Positions 15,148 to 24,096 of a stretch of DNA of 64,000 nucleotides are shown in pieces. The stretch covers positions 19,413 to 83,412 of the forward strand of contig JAEWOG010000062.1 of the NCBI GenBank assembly GCA_023460975.1, in the 5' to 3' direction. Positions within the stretch are counted from its first letter, which is position 1. Every line of letters starts with the position of its first letter. The notes under the pieces are model-generated. The model saw only the letters and a list, made by a program, of their open reading frames with translations, had not been told where the DNA came from and did no database searches. This stretch comes from Actinomycetes bacterium (lineage in GTDB: Bacteria; Actinomycetota; Actinomycetes; Propionibacteriales; Nocardioidaceae). The position numbers were made by a program, and so were the translations under genes.

Positions 15148-17016
15148 TCAGCGAACCACCCTGAGTACGACCTTGCGGCTGCGGCCCTTGCCGGCGGCCG
15201 TCGTGGCGTACGCGACGACCTTGTACTTGCCCGGCTTGAGCTTCTTGCCGCCCACCTTCGCGGTGATCTTGAGCAGCGTCGTCCCGCCGCGCAGATTGCG
15301 GGTCACCACCGCGTACACCTTCGGCTTCTTCTTGCCCTTGCGCGCCTTCTTGGGGGTGAACGTGAGCGTCACCTTGGCCGCGGAGGAGAGGGTGATCTTG
15401 GCCTTGACCCGCGTCTGCTTGCGGGTGCCGCGCAGCTTGAGCACCCGCGGCTTGAGCTTGAAGGCGGTCACGTCGGAGGTGCCCACGACCTCCACCCGCG
15501 TCGTCTGCCGGGAGGTGTTGCCGAAGGCGTCGGTCGCCGTCACGGTGACGGTGTGGGTCCCCGCCGTCGACCAGACGTGGCTGGGCGCAGTGCCCGTGCC
15601 AGCGGCGCCGTCGGAGAAGTTCCACGTCACCTCAGAGACCTCGGACCACGCGTCGCTGATCGCGGCGGAGAAGTCGGAGGGTGCACCCACGGCGCCCGTG
15701 CTCGGTGCCACCAGGTCAGCGATCGAGGGCCCGGCGCCGTCCAGCACCGCCACGTTGCCGCGGGCCGTGGCGCCCGTGCCGCTGGTCCAGCCGACGAGAG
15801 CATCGCCCGTCGGGCTCTGCGCGAGGTGGACCTGCGTGGCCGCGGTGCTCGGGTCGGAGCGTACTTCCGCGGCGCTCCACGCCGCCCCGGCCGCGCGGCG
15901 TGAGGTGAGGGCGGCCGAGGTCCCTCCCGCAGGCCCAGCCCAGGCCACGGTCGCGTTGCCGGCCGCGTCGACTCCGCCCAGCGGGAACTCCGTCGCCGGA
16001 GTCGTCGACAGCGTCTGCGGTGCGTCCCAGACCCCGTCCGGGCGACGAGCGGCCGCCACCGGGAGGTAGCTGCCGGAGACGTCCTGCAGGAAGGGGACCA
16101 CGACGGTGCCGTCGTCGCCGATCGCCGCCGAATCGCCGTCGGCGGGAACCCCCGCGGGCGAGAGCGTCTGGGCGGCCGTCCACGCGCCGCCGCGTCGGAC
16201 GACGGCGTGGACGGTGGAGACGCCGCCCACGGGGCGGACGAACTCGACCACTGCGTCGCCGTGGTTGTTGACGTCGGTCGCCACGAATGCGCCGCCGGAA
16301 GCGTACGGGGCGGTGAGGGGGTTCGGGGGCAGCCATGCGGCCTCGGGCGCTCGGACCGAGGCACTGACGGTGTAGTTGGTGCCGTCGCCGGAGTGCTCCC
16401 ACGCAGCCACGGCGTGCCCGGAGCCGGCCACCGAGAGGCGAGGGCGGGCGGCCGAGCCCGACCCGGAGATGCTGGTGGGCATCGACCACGCGCCGCCCGC
16501 GGGCCGGCTGGTGGCCTGGATGCGATTGCCGTCGGAGAAGACGACGAGCGCGGTGCCAGTCCCGTCGACGCCCACGTGCGGCTCCAGCGCGGTGGTGGCC
16601 GCGCCGCTCACGAGCTCACTGCCGGACCACGCCCCGCCGGGGGGCCGTACGGCAGCCACCGCCTGCTGGTTGGAGCCGTTGGCGACCAGCCAGACGGCCA
16701 CCGCGGTGCCGTCGGCGCCGATGGCCACATCGGGCTGGCCACTGGACTGACCGACCGCGCTGATTGTCTGGGGTGCGCTCCAGCCGCCTCCGGGCGTACG
16801 CGTGCTGGCCAGCACGGACGCCGGGACTCCGGGCGTCATCCCGACGGCCACGGCGTCGCCCCGCGCGTTGAGGGCGACGTCGAAGAGCGTCTGAGCAGAC
16901 GCCCCGAGGCCGGTGGCCGGAAGCCAGGTCGGAGCCGCCTGCACTGGCCCGCTCACGCCGATCAGGGCGAGGGCGAGCGTGGCGACGGTGGCGGAGCGAA
17001 GGGGGAGGCGGCGCAT
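15148..17016 (-). CDS. Secreted PKD-domain protein with beta-propeller-like repeats
   Basis: The 622-residue product has an N-terminal signal peptide (MRRLPLRSATVATLALALIG, cleavage likely after VQAA). About eight imperfect repeats follow, with patterns such as AIGADGTAVAVWL and GVDAAGNATVAWA spaced 45-60 residues apart, as in beta-propellers. A PKD domain lies near 440-520 (WNFSDGAAG, HVWSTAGTHTVTVTATDAFGN). The C-terminal domain (about 525-622) is very rich in lysine and arginine and resembles an Ig-like adhesin module (KLKPGKYKVVAYATT). No catalytic motif is seen. A cell-envelope adhesion or polysaccharide-binding role is inferred. Confidence 0.82.
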   Translation of the reverse strand: MRRLPLRSATVATLALALIGVSGPVQAAPTWLPATGLGASAQTLFDVALNARGDAVAVGMTPGVPASVLASTRTPGGGWSAPQTISAVGQSSGQPDVAIGADGTAVAVWLVANGSNQQAVAAVRPPGGAWSGSELVSGAATTALEPHVGVDGTGTALVVFSDGNRIQATSRPAGGAWSMPTSISGSGSAARPRLSVAGSGHAVAAWEHSGDGTNYTVSASVRAPEAAWLPPNPLTAPYASGGAFVATDVNNHGDAVVEFVRPVGGVSTVHAVVRRGGAWTAAQTLSPAGVPADGDSAAIGDDGTVVVPFLQDVSGSYLPVAAARRPDGVWDAPQTLSTTPATEFPLGGVDAAGNATVAWAGPAGGTSAALTSRRAAGAAWSAAEVRSDPSTAATQVHLAQSPTGDALVGWTSGTGATARGNVAVLDGAGPSIADLVAPSTGAVGAPSDFSAAISDAWSEVSEVTWNFSDGAAGTGTAPSHVWSTAGTHTVTVTATDAFGNTSRQTTRVEVVGTSDVTAFKLKPRVLKLRGTRKQTRVKAKITLSSAAKVTLTFTPKKARKGKKKPKVYAVVTRNLRGGTTLLKITAKVGGKKLKPGKYKVVAYATTAAGKGRSRKVVLRVVR

Positions 17017-17041
17017 GTGAACTCCACGGATGCAGCGGCAC

Positions 17042-17065
17042 GCCCCTGCGGCGCGCCGCAGGGGC
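17042..17065. terminator. Terminator-like hairpin after the CNNM genes
   Basis: Two perfect 11-bp arms (17042-17052 and 17055-17065) with a two-base centre form a very stable GC hairpin. It lies 41 bases beyond the stop of the CNNM gene at 17106. It is also upstream of the PKD gene, so it insulates the two units. No T tract is seen, as is common in high-GC genomes. Confidence 0.7.
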
Positions 17066-17105
17066 TCCTACCCCCGGGCGCGCCGCCGAAACCACCGCGT
17101 ACGGC

Positions 17106-18137
17106 TCAGGAGGCCGCGGTCCCGGGGAACAGCTGGTGCAGCAGGTCCGCCATCGTGATGACACCGAGCACGAGGCCGTCCTCGATGACCAGCACCAGGT
17201 GGTTGGCCGCGTGCCGCATCTGGGCGATGGCCTCGTAGACCGTGGTCGTCGCCGCCATCGAGCCCACCGGGCGCAGGACGGACTGGATGCCCGAATCCTC
17301 CGGCAGGGCCAGAGTGTCGCGTACGTGCACCATGCCGAGCAGGTCGGGAGCGTCCGTGGTGCCGCCGGGGGAGCGGTCCACCAGGATCCGCAGGTGCCCC
17401 GACCGGCGCGACAGCGCCTGCACCTGGGCGACGTCGGCGGTCGGCGGGACGACCGTGAGCGGCGCCCGGCGCACGATGTCACCCAGCGTCATGGTCTCGA
17501 GGTCGATGGCGCCCGCGATGGAGCGCGACTGGCTGGCGTCGAGGGCCCCCACGTTCGCGGAGTGCTCCACCAGATGGCGCAGCGCCGCCGGGTCCTGGCC
17601 GGAGGAGAGGGTGTCGGTGGCCTGGACCCCGACCCGACGCAGGCACCAGTTCGCGGCCTCGTTCATCCAGCGCAGGATCGGGCGGGTGAGCCACATGAAG
17701 GCGCGCATCGGCAGCGCCAGCATGATGGCCGAGCGCTCGGGGTGGGCGATCGCCCACGACTTGGGGGCCATCTCGCCGACGACGAGGTGCAGGAACGTCA
17801 CCACCACCAGGGCGAGCACGAAACCGACCGCATCGGCGATCCACAGCGCCCAGCCCCAGTCCTCGAACACGGGCGTCAGCCAGTGGTGCACCGCCGGCTT
17901 CGTGATCGCACCCAGCGCCAGGGTGCAGACCGTGATGCCCAGTTGGGACCCGGCCAGCAGCAAGGTCAGCTCGTTGGCCGAACGCAGGGCGGCGCGGGCA
18001 GAACGGCTGGTCGTCGCGGCGTCCTCGATGCGGTGTCGCCGCGCCGCGATGAGCGCGAACTCGACGGCCACGAAGAATGCGCTCAGCGCGATGATCACGA
18101 CGGTGGCCAGTGCCACGAACACGGGGCTCTCCATCAT
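17106..18137 (-). CDS. CNNM/CBS-pair transport protein lacking the CorC domain
   Basis: A 343-residue membrane protein with the CNNM (DUF21) transmembrane domain (about 1-190, including AVEFALIAARRHRIE, LLLAGSQLGITVCTLALGAI and VVGEMAPKSWAIAHPERSA). It is followed by a CBS pair (about 215-335). The C-terminal CorC/HlyC transporter-associated domain present in its neighbour is absent here. Homologues act in Mg2+/Co2+ transport or sensing. It starts in an ATGA overlap with the upstream CNNM gene, so the two are translationally coupled and may form a heteromer (inference). Confidence 0.9.
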   Translation of the reverse strand: MMESPVFVALATVVIIALSAFFVAVEFALIAARRHRIEDAATTSRSARAALRSANELTLLLAGSQLGITVCTLALGAITKPAVHHWLTPVFEDWGWALWIADAVGFVLALVVVTFLHLVVGEMAPKSWAIAHPERSAIMLALPMRAFMWLTRPILRWMNEAANWCLRRVGVQATDTLSSGQDPAALRHLVEHSANVGALDASQSRSIAGAIDLETMTLGDIVRRAPLTVVPPTADVAQVQALSRRSGHLRILVDRSPGGTTDAPDLLGMVHVRDTLALPEDSGIQSVLRPVGSMAATTTVYEAIAQMRHAANHLVLVIEDGLVLGVITMADLLHQLFPGTAAS

Positions 18138-19531
18138 CGCTCGTCCTCCTCGTGGGACGCGTCGGCCTCGGCGGCCGTGTCGGCTGGCACCACTTCGATC
18201 CGTACGCGATCGGGCACGTGGTCGGCGATCTCCAGCACCTCGATCCGGGCGTGGACGGGGATCGACTCGTCAGGATCGGCCCACTGGCCCGGGTCGGGCG
18301 GCAGCGGAACGTCCACGACCGTGCCCACCTGGGGGAACCGGCCGTGGAAGGCGATGACGAGGCCGGACACCGTCTCGTAGTCACCCTCGGGAAGCTCGTG
18401 GCCGATCGCCCGCGACGCCTCGTCGAGGTGGACCGATCCGGGAGTGATCCAGACCCCCGGCTCGTCCTCCTCGACGTCGGGCGTGGACGGGTCGTCGTGC
18501 TCGTCGGTGATCTCACCGACGAGTTCCTCGGCGAGATCCTCGACGGTGAGGACGCCCGCGAAGCCGCCGTGCTCGTCGAGGACGCAGGCGAGCTGGTTGC
18601 GCGTACGGGACAGGTCGCGTGCCGCGTCGGGCAACAGCATGAGCGTGGGCAGCAGGAGCGCCTCTCGGGCGATCTCGCCCGCCGTGGTGGCATCCGCGTC
18701 GCCGGTGAACGCGAGGACGTCGATGAGGTGCACGACGCCGACGATGCGCTCGTCGGCGTCCAGGACGGGGTAGCGCGAGTGGCCGCCGGCCATCTCGGCA
18801 CGCAACTCGGTGATGGTCAGCGAGCTCGGCACCGTGTCCACGCGAACGCGCGGGATCATGGCGTGCTCGACGTCCTCGGAGGGGAAGTCGAGCATGCGGT
18901 CGAGCAGCACCGACAGTTCCTCGGGCAGGTCGCCCGCGGCTCGCGACTCGGCCACGATGTGCTCCAGGTCCCGGGCGGTCGCGGAGTGCTCGACGTCGTG
19001 GACGGGCTCGATGCGCAGGGCGCGCAGGAGCAGGTTGGACGACTGGTCGAAGATCCAGATCAGCCAGCCGAACACCTTGAGGTAGATCAGCGTCGAGGTG
19101 GCCAGGAAGCGTGCGACCGGCTCGGGCCGGGAGATGGCGAGGTTCTTGGGGAACAGCTCGCCGAAGACCATCTGCACCCCGGTCGACAGGACCAGTGCGA
19201 GGACCGTCCCGACGGCGATTCCGACGCCCTGGGAGACCCCGACACCCCCGAGCAGGGAGCCCAGGGACTCACCGACGAGCGGCTCGGCCACGTACCCGAC
19301 GAGCAGGCCGGTGACCGTGATGCCGAGTTGCGCGCCCGAGAGCATGAATGACGTACGGCTGGTCACCTTGAGCGTGCGGCGGGCGCCGGGATCGCCGCTC
19401 GCCGCGGCGGCGTTGAGGCGCGAGCGGTCGACCGCCATGTAGGCGAACTCCTGGGCCACGAAGTAGCCCGTGACGGCGGTGATCGCGAGGATCACGACCA
19501 GGCCCAGCAGGAGGGACACGACGTCGGTCAC
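18134..19531 (-). CDS. CNNM/CorC family divalent-cation transport protein (hemolysin C-like)
   Basis: The 465-residue protein has the complete family layout: CNNM membrane domain (about 1-190, with FVAQEFAYMAVDRSRL, LSGAQLGITVTGLLVGYVAEP and FGELFPKNLAISRPEP), a CBS pair (about 205-335, VEHAMIPRVRV, RYPVLDADERIVGVVHLIDVL) and a C-terminal CorC/HlyC domain (about 365-445). Proteins of this type export or regulate Mg2+ and related ions. It is the first gene of a two-gene operon and is preceded by a 287-base gap with possible RNA structure. Confidence 0.93.
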   Translation of the reverse strand: MTDVVSLLLGLVVILAITAVTGYFVAQEFAYMAVDRSRLNAAAASGDPGARRTLKVTSRTSFMLSGAQLGITVTGLLVGYVAEPLVGESLGSLLGGVGVSQGVGIAVGTVLALVLSTGVQMVFGELFPKNLAISRPEPVARFLATSTLIYLKVFGWLIWIFDQSSNLLLRALRIEPVHDVEHSATARDLEHIVAESRAAGDLPEELSVLLDRMLDFPSEDVEHAMIPRVRVDTVPSSLTITELRAEMAGGHSRYPVLDADERIVGVVHLIDVLAFTGDADATTAGEIAREALLLPTLMLLPDAARDLSRTRNQLACVLDEHGGFAGVLTVEDLAEELVGEITDEHDDPSTPDVEEDEPGVWITPGSVHLDEASRAIGHELPEGDYETVSGLVIAFHGRFPQVGTVVDVPLPPDPGQWADPDESIPVHARIEVLEIADHVPDRVRIEVVPADTAAEADASHEEDER

Positions 19532-19658
19532 CGCTGCCTCCTGGTGATCGTGGCGCTGAGGCCGGGATCAGGGGACAGCGGGCAACTACTTTGAGGGTCC
19601 ATGGCTCTTTCGCTAGGGATCGGCTGCGCTCGTGCGCGGTCGACGGGTCAACGCGGGA

Positions 19659-19691
19659 GACGAAAGAATAGTTCCCCTCTCGGGTTTCGTC
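19659..19691 (-). promoter_or_regulatory. Stem-loop in the leader of the CNNM operon
   Basis: Arms GACGAAA (19659-19665) and TTTCGTC (19685-19691) enclose a GC-rich inner segment, about 130-160 bases before the CNNM start at 19531. An ion-sensing leader would make sense for a CNNM gene. I could not match it to the M-box or yybP-ykoY consensus, so the assignment remains only a hairpin. Confidence 0.3.
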
Positions 19692-19713
19692 ACCACTGAC
19701 GAGCGCCCGCCCA

Positions 19714-19794
19714 CCCCATGTAAAGCGGGGTTATCACTTCTTGTGCATGCTTGTGACGGCGCGCCAGTAGCGATAACCCCGCTTTACATGAGGG
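19714..19794. repeat. Large inverted repeat (19-bp perfect arms, 36-nt loop)
   Basis: The arm 19717-19735 (CATGTAAAGCGGGGTTATC) is perfectly complementary to 19772-19790. Beyond it, CCCC on the left can pair with GGGG on the right past a single bulged A. The loop is 19736-19771. The arms are less GC-rich than the surroundings. It begins 24 bases past the stop of the YhgE gene at 19819, so it may act as that operon's terminator. Its size and composition also suit a small repetitive element. Confidence 0.8.
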
Positions 19795-19818
19795 GTGCTG
19801 GCGGGCTGGCTGGCCGGG

Positions 19819-21777
19819 TCAGGCCACGATGGCGTCGGGGTCCTCCTCGACGGGATCGGCTGCTGGACCCCTGCGGCTCCCGACCACCAAGGACACGACC
19901 AGCGCCACCCCACCCCACGCCAGCAGTACGGCGATGTCGCCGGCCAGACGCATCGAGGGGGCGCCGTACATGATCAACCGCAGACCATCGACGGCGTACG
20001 ACATCGGCAGCACGTGGTGCAGCCAGTGCAGCGGAGTCGGGATCGTCTGCCACGGGAAGGTGCCCCCGGCCGTGACCAGCTGCAGCACCATCAGCACCAG
20101 CGCCAGGAACTGGCCCGGCTGGCCCAGCGCGAGGGTGAAGGCGTGCACGATGGCGACGAACACCACAGCCAGCAGGACCAGGAACAACCACGTGGCGAGC
20201 AGGTTCACCGGCGCGATGCCCACGCCGAACGCCACGACGAGCACGACGAGGGACGCCTGCGCGGCGCCGAGCAGCGCGGCAGGAAGCCAGCCCGCCAGTG
20301 CCGCACGCCAGCCGTGGACCTTCTCGCCATCGCGCCCCGAGATGCGGGTGCGCAGGACGATGAAGAGCACGTACGCGCCGATCCAGGTCGCCAGGGACAG
20401 GAAGAACGGGGCCAACCCGTCGCCGTACGAGCGCGCCTCGGCCTGGGAGATGTCTCGGACGTCGACGGGGTCGGCGACGGTGTCGGCGATGCGTTGACGC
20501 AACTCGCTGTCGGTGCGAGGCACCTGGGCCACCCCGTCCCGCAACCCGTCGCGCAGGTGCCCGGCGCCGGTGGTCAAGGTGCCCAGGCCGGTCCGCAGTT
20601 GCCGCGCCCCGGCCGCCAGGTCGGCGCTCCCGGTCGCGAGCCGCCCGGCGCCGCGGCTGAGTTCGTTGGCGCCGGAGTGTGCTCGATCGACGCCCGCGAC
20701 GAGGTCGGGGGTGGCGTCGGCCAGCGCACGGTTGCCGTCCGCAACCTGGCGCGCACCCCGCGCGAGCCGGGAGAGGTCGCCCGAGACGCCGCCCACCCTC
20801 GTGTCCGCGGCGATCAGGCGATCGCCCAGGCGGTCGAAGGCGCGCAGGACCACGCTCTGGGCCTGGGCGTCGAGGCCCTGAGCGGTCATCGCTGCGACGA
20901 GATCTGCCCGGTTGGCCTCGTGGCCGGTGCGGACGTCGTGGACGATCTGCGCGGCCTTCTCGCCGGTGGCGGCGATCCGGGCGTTGCCGTCGGCGACCTG
21001 GTCGGCGCCGTCGGCGAGCTTGCGCGCCTTCTTCGGCAGGGACCGTACGGCCTGCTCGAGATCGCCGAGGCCGGAGGCCAGCGTGTCGCTGCCATCGCGC
21101 AGTTGGACCGACCCGTCGCGCAACTGGCGCGCCCCGTCTGCCAGGTCGGTGCCGCCGTCGCGGGCCTCGGCCAGCCCGTCGTGGAGCTCCTCTGCCCCCT
21201 CCTCGGCTTCCTGCATGCCGGCGCGTACGTCGGCGATGCCCAGCAGGAACTGGGTGGTCGCCTCCGCCGAGACGCGCTCGGCGATCGCGTCGCGCACCTT
21301 GCTGGTGACCGTGTTGGCGATCGTGGTCGACAGGTAGGAGTTGGCGTCGTTGGTGACCATCCGCAGCGTCGCCTGCCGGGGGTCCCTGCCGGCACTGCTG
21401 CTCAGCGCGGAGGAGAAGTCCTCGCCGATGACCAGCGCAAAGTCGTAGGTGCCGTCCGCGACGCCGGCGCGTGCCTGGGCCGGGTCCACCCGGTGCCAGT
21501 CGAAGTCGCCCGAGTCGAGGAGTTCCTCGGCCACCTCGTTGCCGGCCTCGAGTCGCTCCCCGTCCGCGCCCGTGGCGCCGGTGTCGGTGACCACGAGCGC
21601 CGCGGGGACCCGGTTGAGCGCCGCGTACGGGTCGTGGTTGGCGTAGAGGTACAGCCCGCCGTAGATCGTCGGGATCAGCACCAGCGCGATGATCGTGATC
21701 GCGCCCATCGGGGTGGACAGGTGTCGGCGGATCTCGCGCAGGGCGAGGCGCAGCGAGGTGGGGGTGCGCACACTCAT
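19819..21777 (-). CDS. YhgE/Pip domain membrane protein (ABC-2-like), first paralogue
   Basis: The 652-residue protein follows the YhgE/Pip plan. An N-terminal helix (ITIIALVLIPTIYGGLYLYAN) leads to a long extracytoplasmic domain rich in repeated helical heptad-like units (LADGARQLRDGSVQLRDGSD and similar, about 190-420). Five or six C-terminal transmembrane helices (about 450-635) resemble ABC-2 permeases, including a GTFPWQTIPTPLHWLHHVLP segment. Relatives include the phage-infection protein Pip and ESX/type VII-associated or lipid-export components. It is the last gene of the MMPL-YhgE-YhgE operon, nine bases after its paralogue. Substrate unknown. Confidence 0.88.
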   Translation of the reverse strand: MSVRTPTSLRLALREIRRHLSTPMGAITIIALVLIPTIYGGLYLYANHDPYAALNRVPAALVVTDTGATGADGERLEAGNEVAEELLDSGDFDWHRVDPAQARAGVADGTYDFALVIGEDFSSALSSSAGRDPRQATLRMVTNDANSYLSTTIANTVTSKVRDAIAERVSAEATTQFLLGIADVRAGMQEAEEGAEELHDGLAEARDGGTDLADGARQLRDGSVQLRDGSDTLASGLGDLEQAVRSLPKKARKLADGADQVADGNARIAATGEKAAQIVHDVRTGHEANRADLVAAMTAQGLDAQAQSVVLRAFDRLGDRLIAADTRVGGVSGDLSRLARGARQVADGNRALADATPDLVAGVDRAHSGANELSRGAGRLATGSADLAAGARQLRTGLGTLTTGAGHLRDGLRDGVAQVPRTDSELRQRIADTVADPVDVRDISQAEARSYGDGLAPFFLSLATWIGAYVLFIVLRTRISGRDGEKVHGWRAALAGWLPAALLGAAQASLVVLVVAFGVGIAPVNLLATWLFLVLLAVVFVAIVHAFTLALGQPGQFLALVLMVLQLVTAGGTFPWQTIPTPLHWLHHVLPMSYAVDGLRLIMYGAPSMRLAGDIAVLLAWGGVALVVSLVVGSRRGPAADPVEEDPDAIVA

Positions 21778-21786
21778 GGGTCGAGA

Positions 21787-24096
21787 TTAGGCCGCTGCGA
21801 GACGCGCGTCTGCTGTGCGCAGCCCGGCCACCGACACCCGCGCGCGCCGCGATGCGGCGCCGATGCTGACGGCCACGCCAAGGGCGAACCAGAGCCCGAG
21901 CACAATCATCGGGGTGCTCGCGGACCCGCTGCCGTTGATCGCCCACGCGACGAGGTCACTGGCCACCGGAACGGGAAGCGCCGCGTGCAGGGCACCCACC
22001 CAGCCGGGGGCGAGGTCGAGGGGAAGGACTCCGCTGGTGGTGAGCAGTTGGAGCGCGGTCAACGCCAGGACGGCAAGCGTGCCCGTACGGGTGCCGAACC
22101 AGGCGAGGAGGGCCTGGGCGAGGCTGGTGAATGCCGCCACGAGCGCGGGGATGACCGCGAGGCTCAGGGCGAGCGGGTGTGACTGGGAGAGGTCCAGGAG
22201 AGCGACCGCACCGAGGACCAGCAGGCCCTGCCCGACCCCGATGGCCAGTCCGCCGCCCAGCCCGGCCAGGGCCGTACGCCGCGCCGTGGTGGCCGCGCGC
22301 AGGCGGGTCGGGGAGAGCGCCGGGACGATGAGGAACGTCGCCAACGCGCCCAGCCACAGGGCCAGCGTCAGTGCGCTGGGGGCGATGCTGTGGCGACCGT
22401 CGGTCGGGGCCTGGTCGACGACCTCACTCGTGACGGGCTGGGCGACCGTCTCGGCGTTGGCCTGCTGCTCGGCCGCGCTGGTCGAGGGCAGCGCGGCGGC
22501 GCCCTCGTCGAGTCCGTCCGCCAGCTCGCGGCCGCCGGTGGTGAGCCGGCGCGAACCGTCCGCCAACTGTCCCGTGGCCTCGCTCAGGCGTCCAGCGCCG
22601 TCGACCAGCCGGGTGGTCCCGTTCGCGAGCTCGTCGGCGCCCTGCGCCAACGAGGCGGAGCCGCGCGTCAGGCGGCCCGCTCCGCGGGCGGCGCTCCGGG
22701 TGCCCCGGGCGACGCGGTCAGCACCGCGCGCGAGGGTCGTCGAGCCCTTCGCGAGGCTGCGCGCTCCGCTGTGGGCGTCGTCGGCTCCGGTGGAGAGGTC
22801 CGCCGCGCCGCTCGCGAGCGCAGCGGCCCCGCCGCTGAGCTCGGTGGTCCCCTCGTGGAGTGCCTGCGCGCCGCCGGCCGCACTGGAGATGCCCTCGACG
22901 AGCGTGGGGGTGGCGTCGGCGAGCTGGCTGGTGCCCTGCGCCAGCGCGGCTGCTCCCGCGGTCAGTTGCGTCGCGGTGGAGCCGTCGGGCCCGACCGCCT
23001 GCTGCGTCGCGGAGCACAGCGGCGCAGCGGCGCCGGCGAGGACCGGGTCGGCGCATGCCTGCGCCCACGCGCCGAGGACCTGTGCCCAGCCGTCGACCCC
23101 GGTCCGTACGGACGCAGCGCCGTCGGCGATCTGGCGAGTCTGGGTGGGGAGTGCGGAGGTCTGGGTCGCCAGCGTGGCGAGCCCCTCGGACAGGGTGGCG
23201 GCCCCGCCGTCGAGGTCCCGGGCTCCCGAGGCGAGCGACGCGGTCCCGCCGGAGAGTTCCTGGGCGCCGCTGGCGAGGGTGCCGAGGCCGTCGCTGAGGG
23301 TCCCGGCGCCGTCGGAGAGGTCGGCGGTGCCACTGCTCAGCCGGCCCGTTCCGTCGCGCAGTTGGTCGAGGCCAGCGGCGAGGTCGCCCGTGCCGGCATC
23401 GAGCTGGGTGGCGCCCTCGGAGAGCCGGTCGGCACCGGAGCCGAGCGTGGACACGCCCTCGGTGAGTTGCGCCGCGCCCTCGCCGAGCTGGGTGGCGCCG
23501 CCGGTGAGGCTGCTCGCGCCGTCTGCCAGCTGGGCGGCTCCGTCGGCGGCATCGCCCAGCTGCTCGCCCAGCGCGCTGGTCTGGGCGTACATCCCCGCGA
23601 GGTAGGAGGTCGTGATGGTCCGCCCGAGGCGGGCCGCGGCGACCTCGCCGACGTCGCTGGTGACGGCGCCGACGACATCGCCGTCCGCGCCCTCGGTGCG
23701 GATCGTGACGCCTGCCTGCTGCGGGCTGGTCGAGGTGACGGTGGCGAGGGTCTCGGAGAAGTCGGCCGGGATGGTCACGACTGCGCGGTACGTGCCGTCC
23801 GCCAGGCCCTCCTCCGCCGTGGTCGCGGTGGCCAACTCCCAGTCGAGGCCGGCGTCCTGCGACGCACTCGGGGAGGTGAGGCCGGCCGCCATGAGGCGTC
23901 CTCCGGCGATCACCTGGGCGTCCTTGCCCTTGCCCAGCGTCACGGGTTCATCGAGGTTGACGACGGCGGCAGGGAGGTGGCGGAGCCCGTCCACGCGGTC
24001 GCCGACCGAGGCCACGGCCAGCGCTCCCAGCGCGGCGGGGAGGGCGAGGGCGGCGACGAGACCGATCCCGAGGCGGCGGGTGCGGGTGCTGGTCAT
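21787..24096 (-). CDS. YhgE/Pip domain membrane protein, second paralogue
   Basis: A 769-residue paralogue of the next gene. An N-terminal signal-anchor (IGLVAALALPAALGALAVASV) is followed by an extremely repetitive extracytoplasmic region (about 165-560). That region is built from units of the type LxxGAxxLxxG (for example LADGASSLTGGATQLGEGAA), expected to form long amphipathic helices. Six C-terminal transmembrane segments follow. The start at 24096 is chosen because it forms an ATGA overlap with the MMPL gene and has a proper membrane anchor; the longer frame upstream is a shadow. Function probably concerns envelope lipid or polymer export together with its partners (inference). Confidence 0.88.
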   Translation of the reverse strand: MTSTRTRRLGIGLVAALALPAALGALAVASVGDRVDGLRHLPAAVVNLDEPVTLGKGKDAQVIAGGRLMAAGLTSPSASQDAGLDWELATATTAEEGLADGTYRAVVTIPADFSETLATVTSTSPQQAGVTIRTEGADGDVVGAVTSDVGEVAAARLGRTITTSYLAGMYAQTSALGEQLGDAADGAAQLADGASSLTGGATQLGEGAAQLTEGVSTLGSGADRLSEGATQLDAGTGDLAAGLDQLRDGTGRLSSGTADLSDGAGTLSDGLGTLASGAQELSGGTASLASGARDLDGGAATLSEGLATLATQTSALPTQTRQIADGAASVRTGVDGWAQVLGAWAQACADPVLAGAAAPLCSATQQAVGPDGSTATQLTAGAAALAQGTSQLADATPTLVEGISSAAGGAQALHEGTTELSGGAAALASGAADLSTGADDAHSGARSLAKGSTTLARGADRVARGTRSAARGAGRLTRGSASLAQGADELANGTTRLVDGAGRLSEATGQLADGSRRLTTGGRELADGLDEGAAALPSTSAAEQQANAETVAQPVTSEVVDQAPTDGRHSIAPSALTLALWLGALATFLIVPALSPTRLRAATTARRTALAGLGGGLAIGVGQGLLVLGAVALLDLSQSHPLALSLAVIPALVAAFTSLAQALLAWFGTRTGTLAVLALTALQLLTTSGVLPLDLAPGWVGALHAALPVPVASDLVAWAINGSGSASTPMIVLGLWFALGVAVSIGAASRRARVSVAGLRTADARLAAA

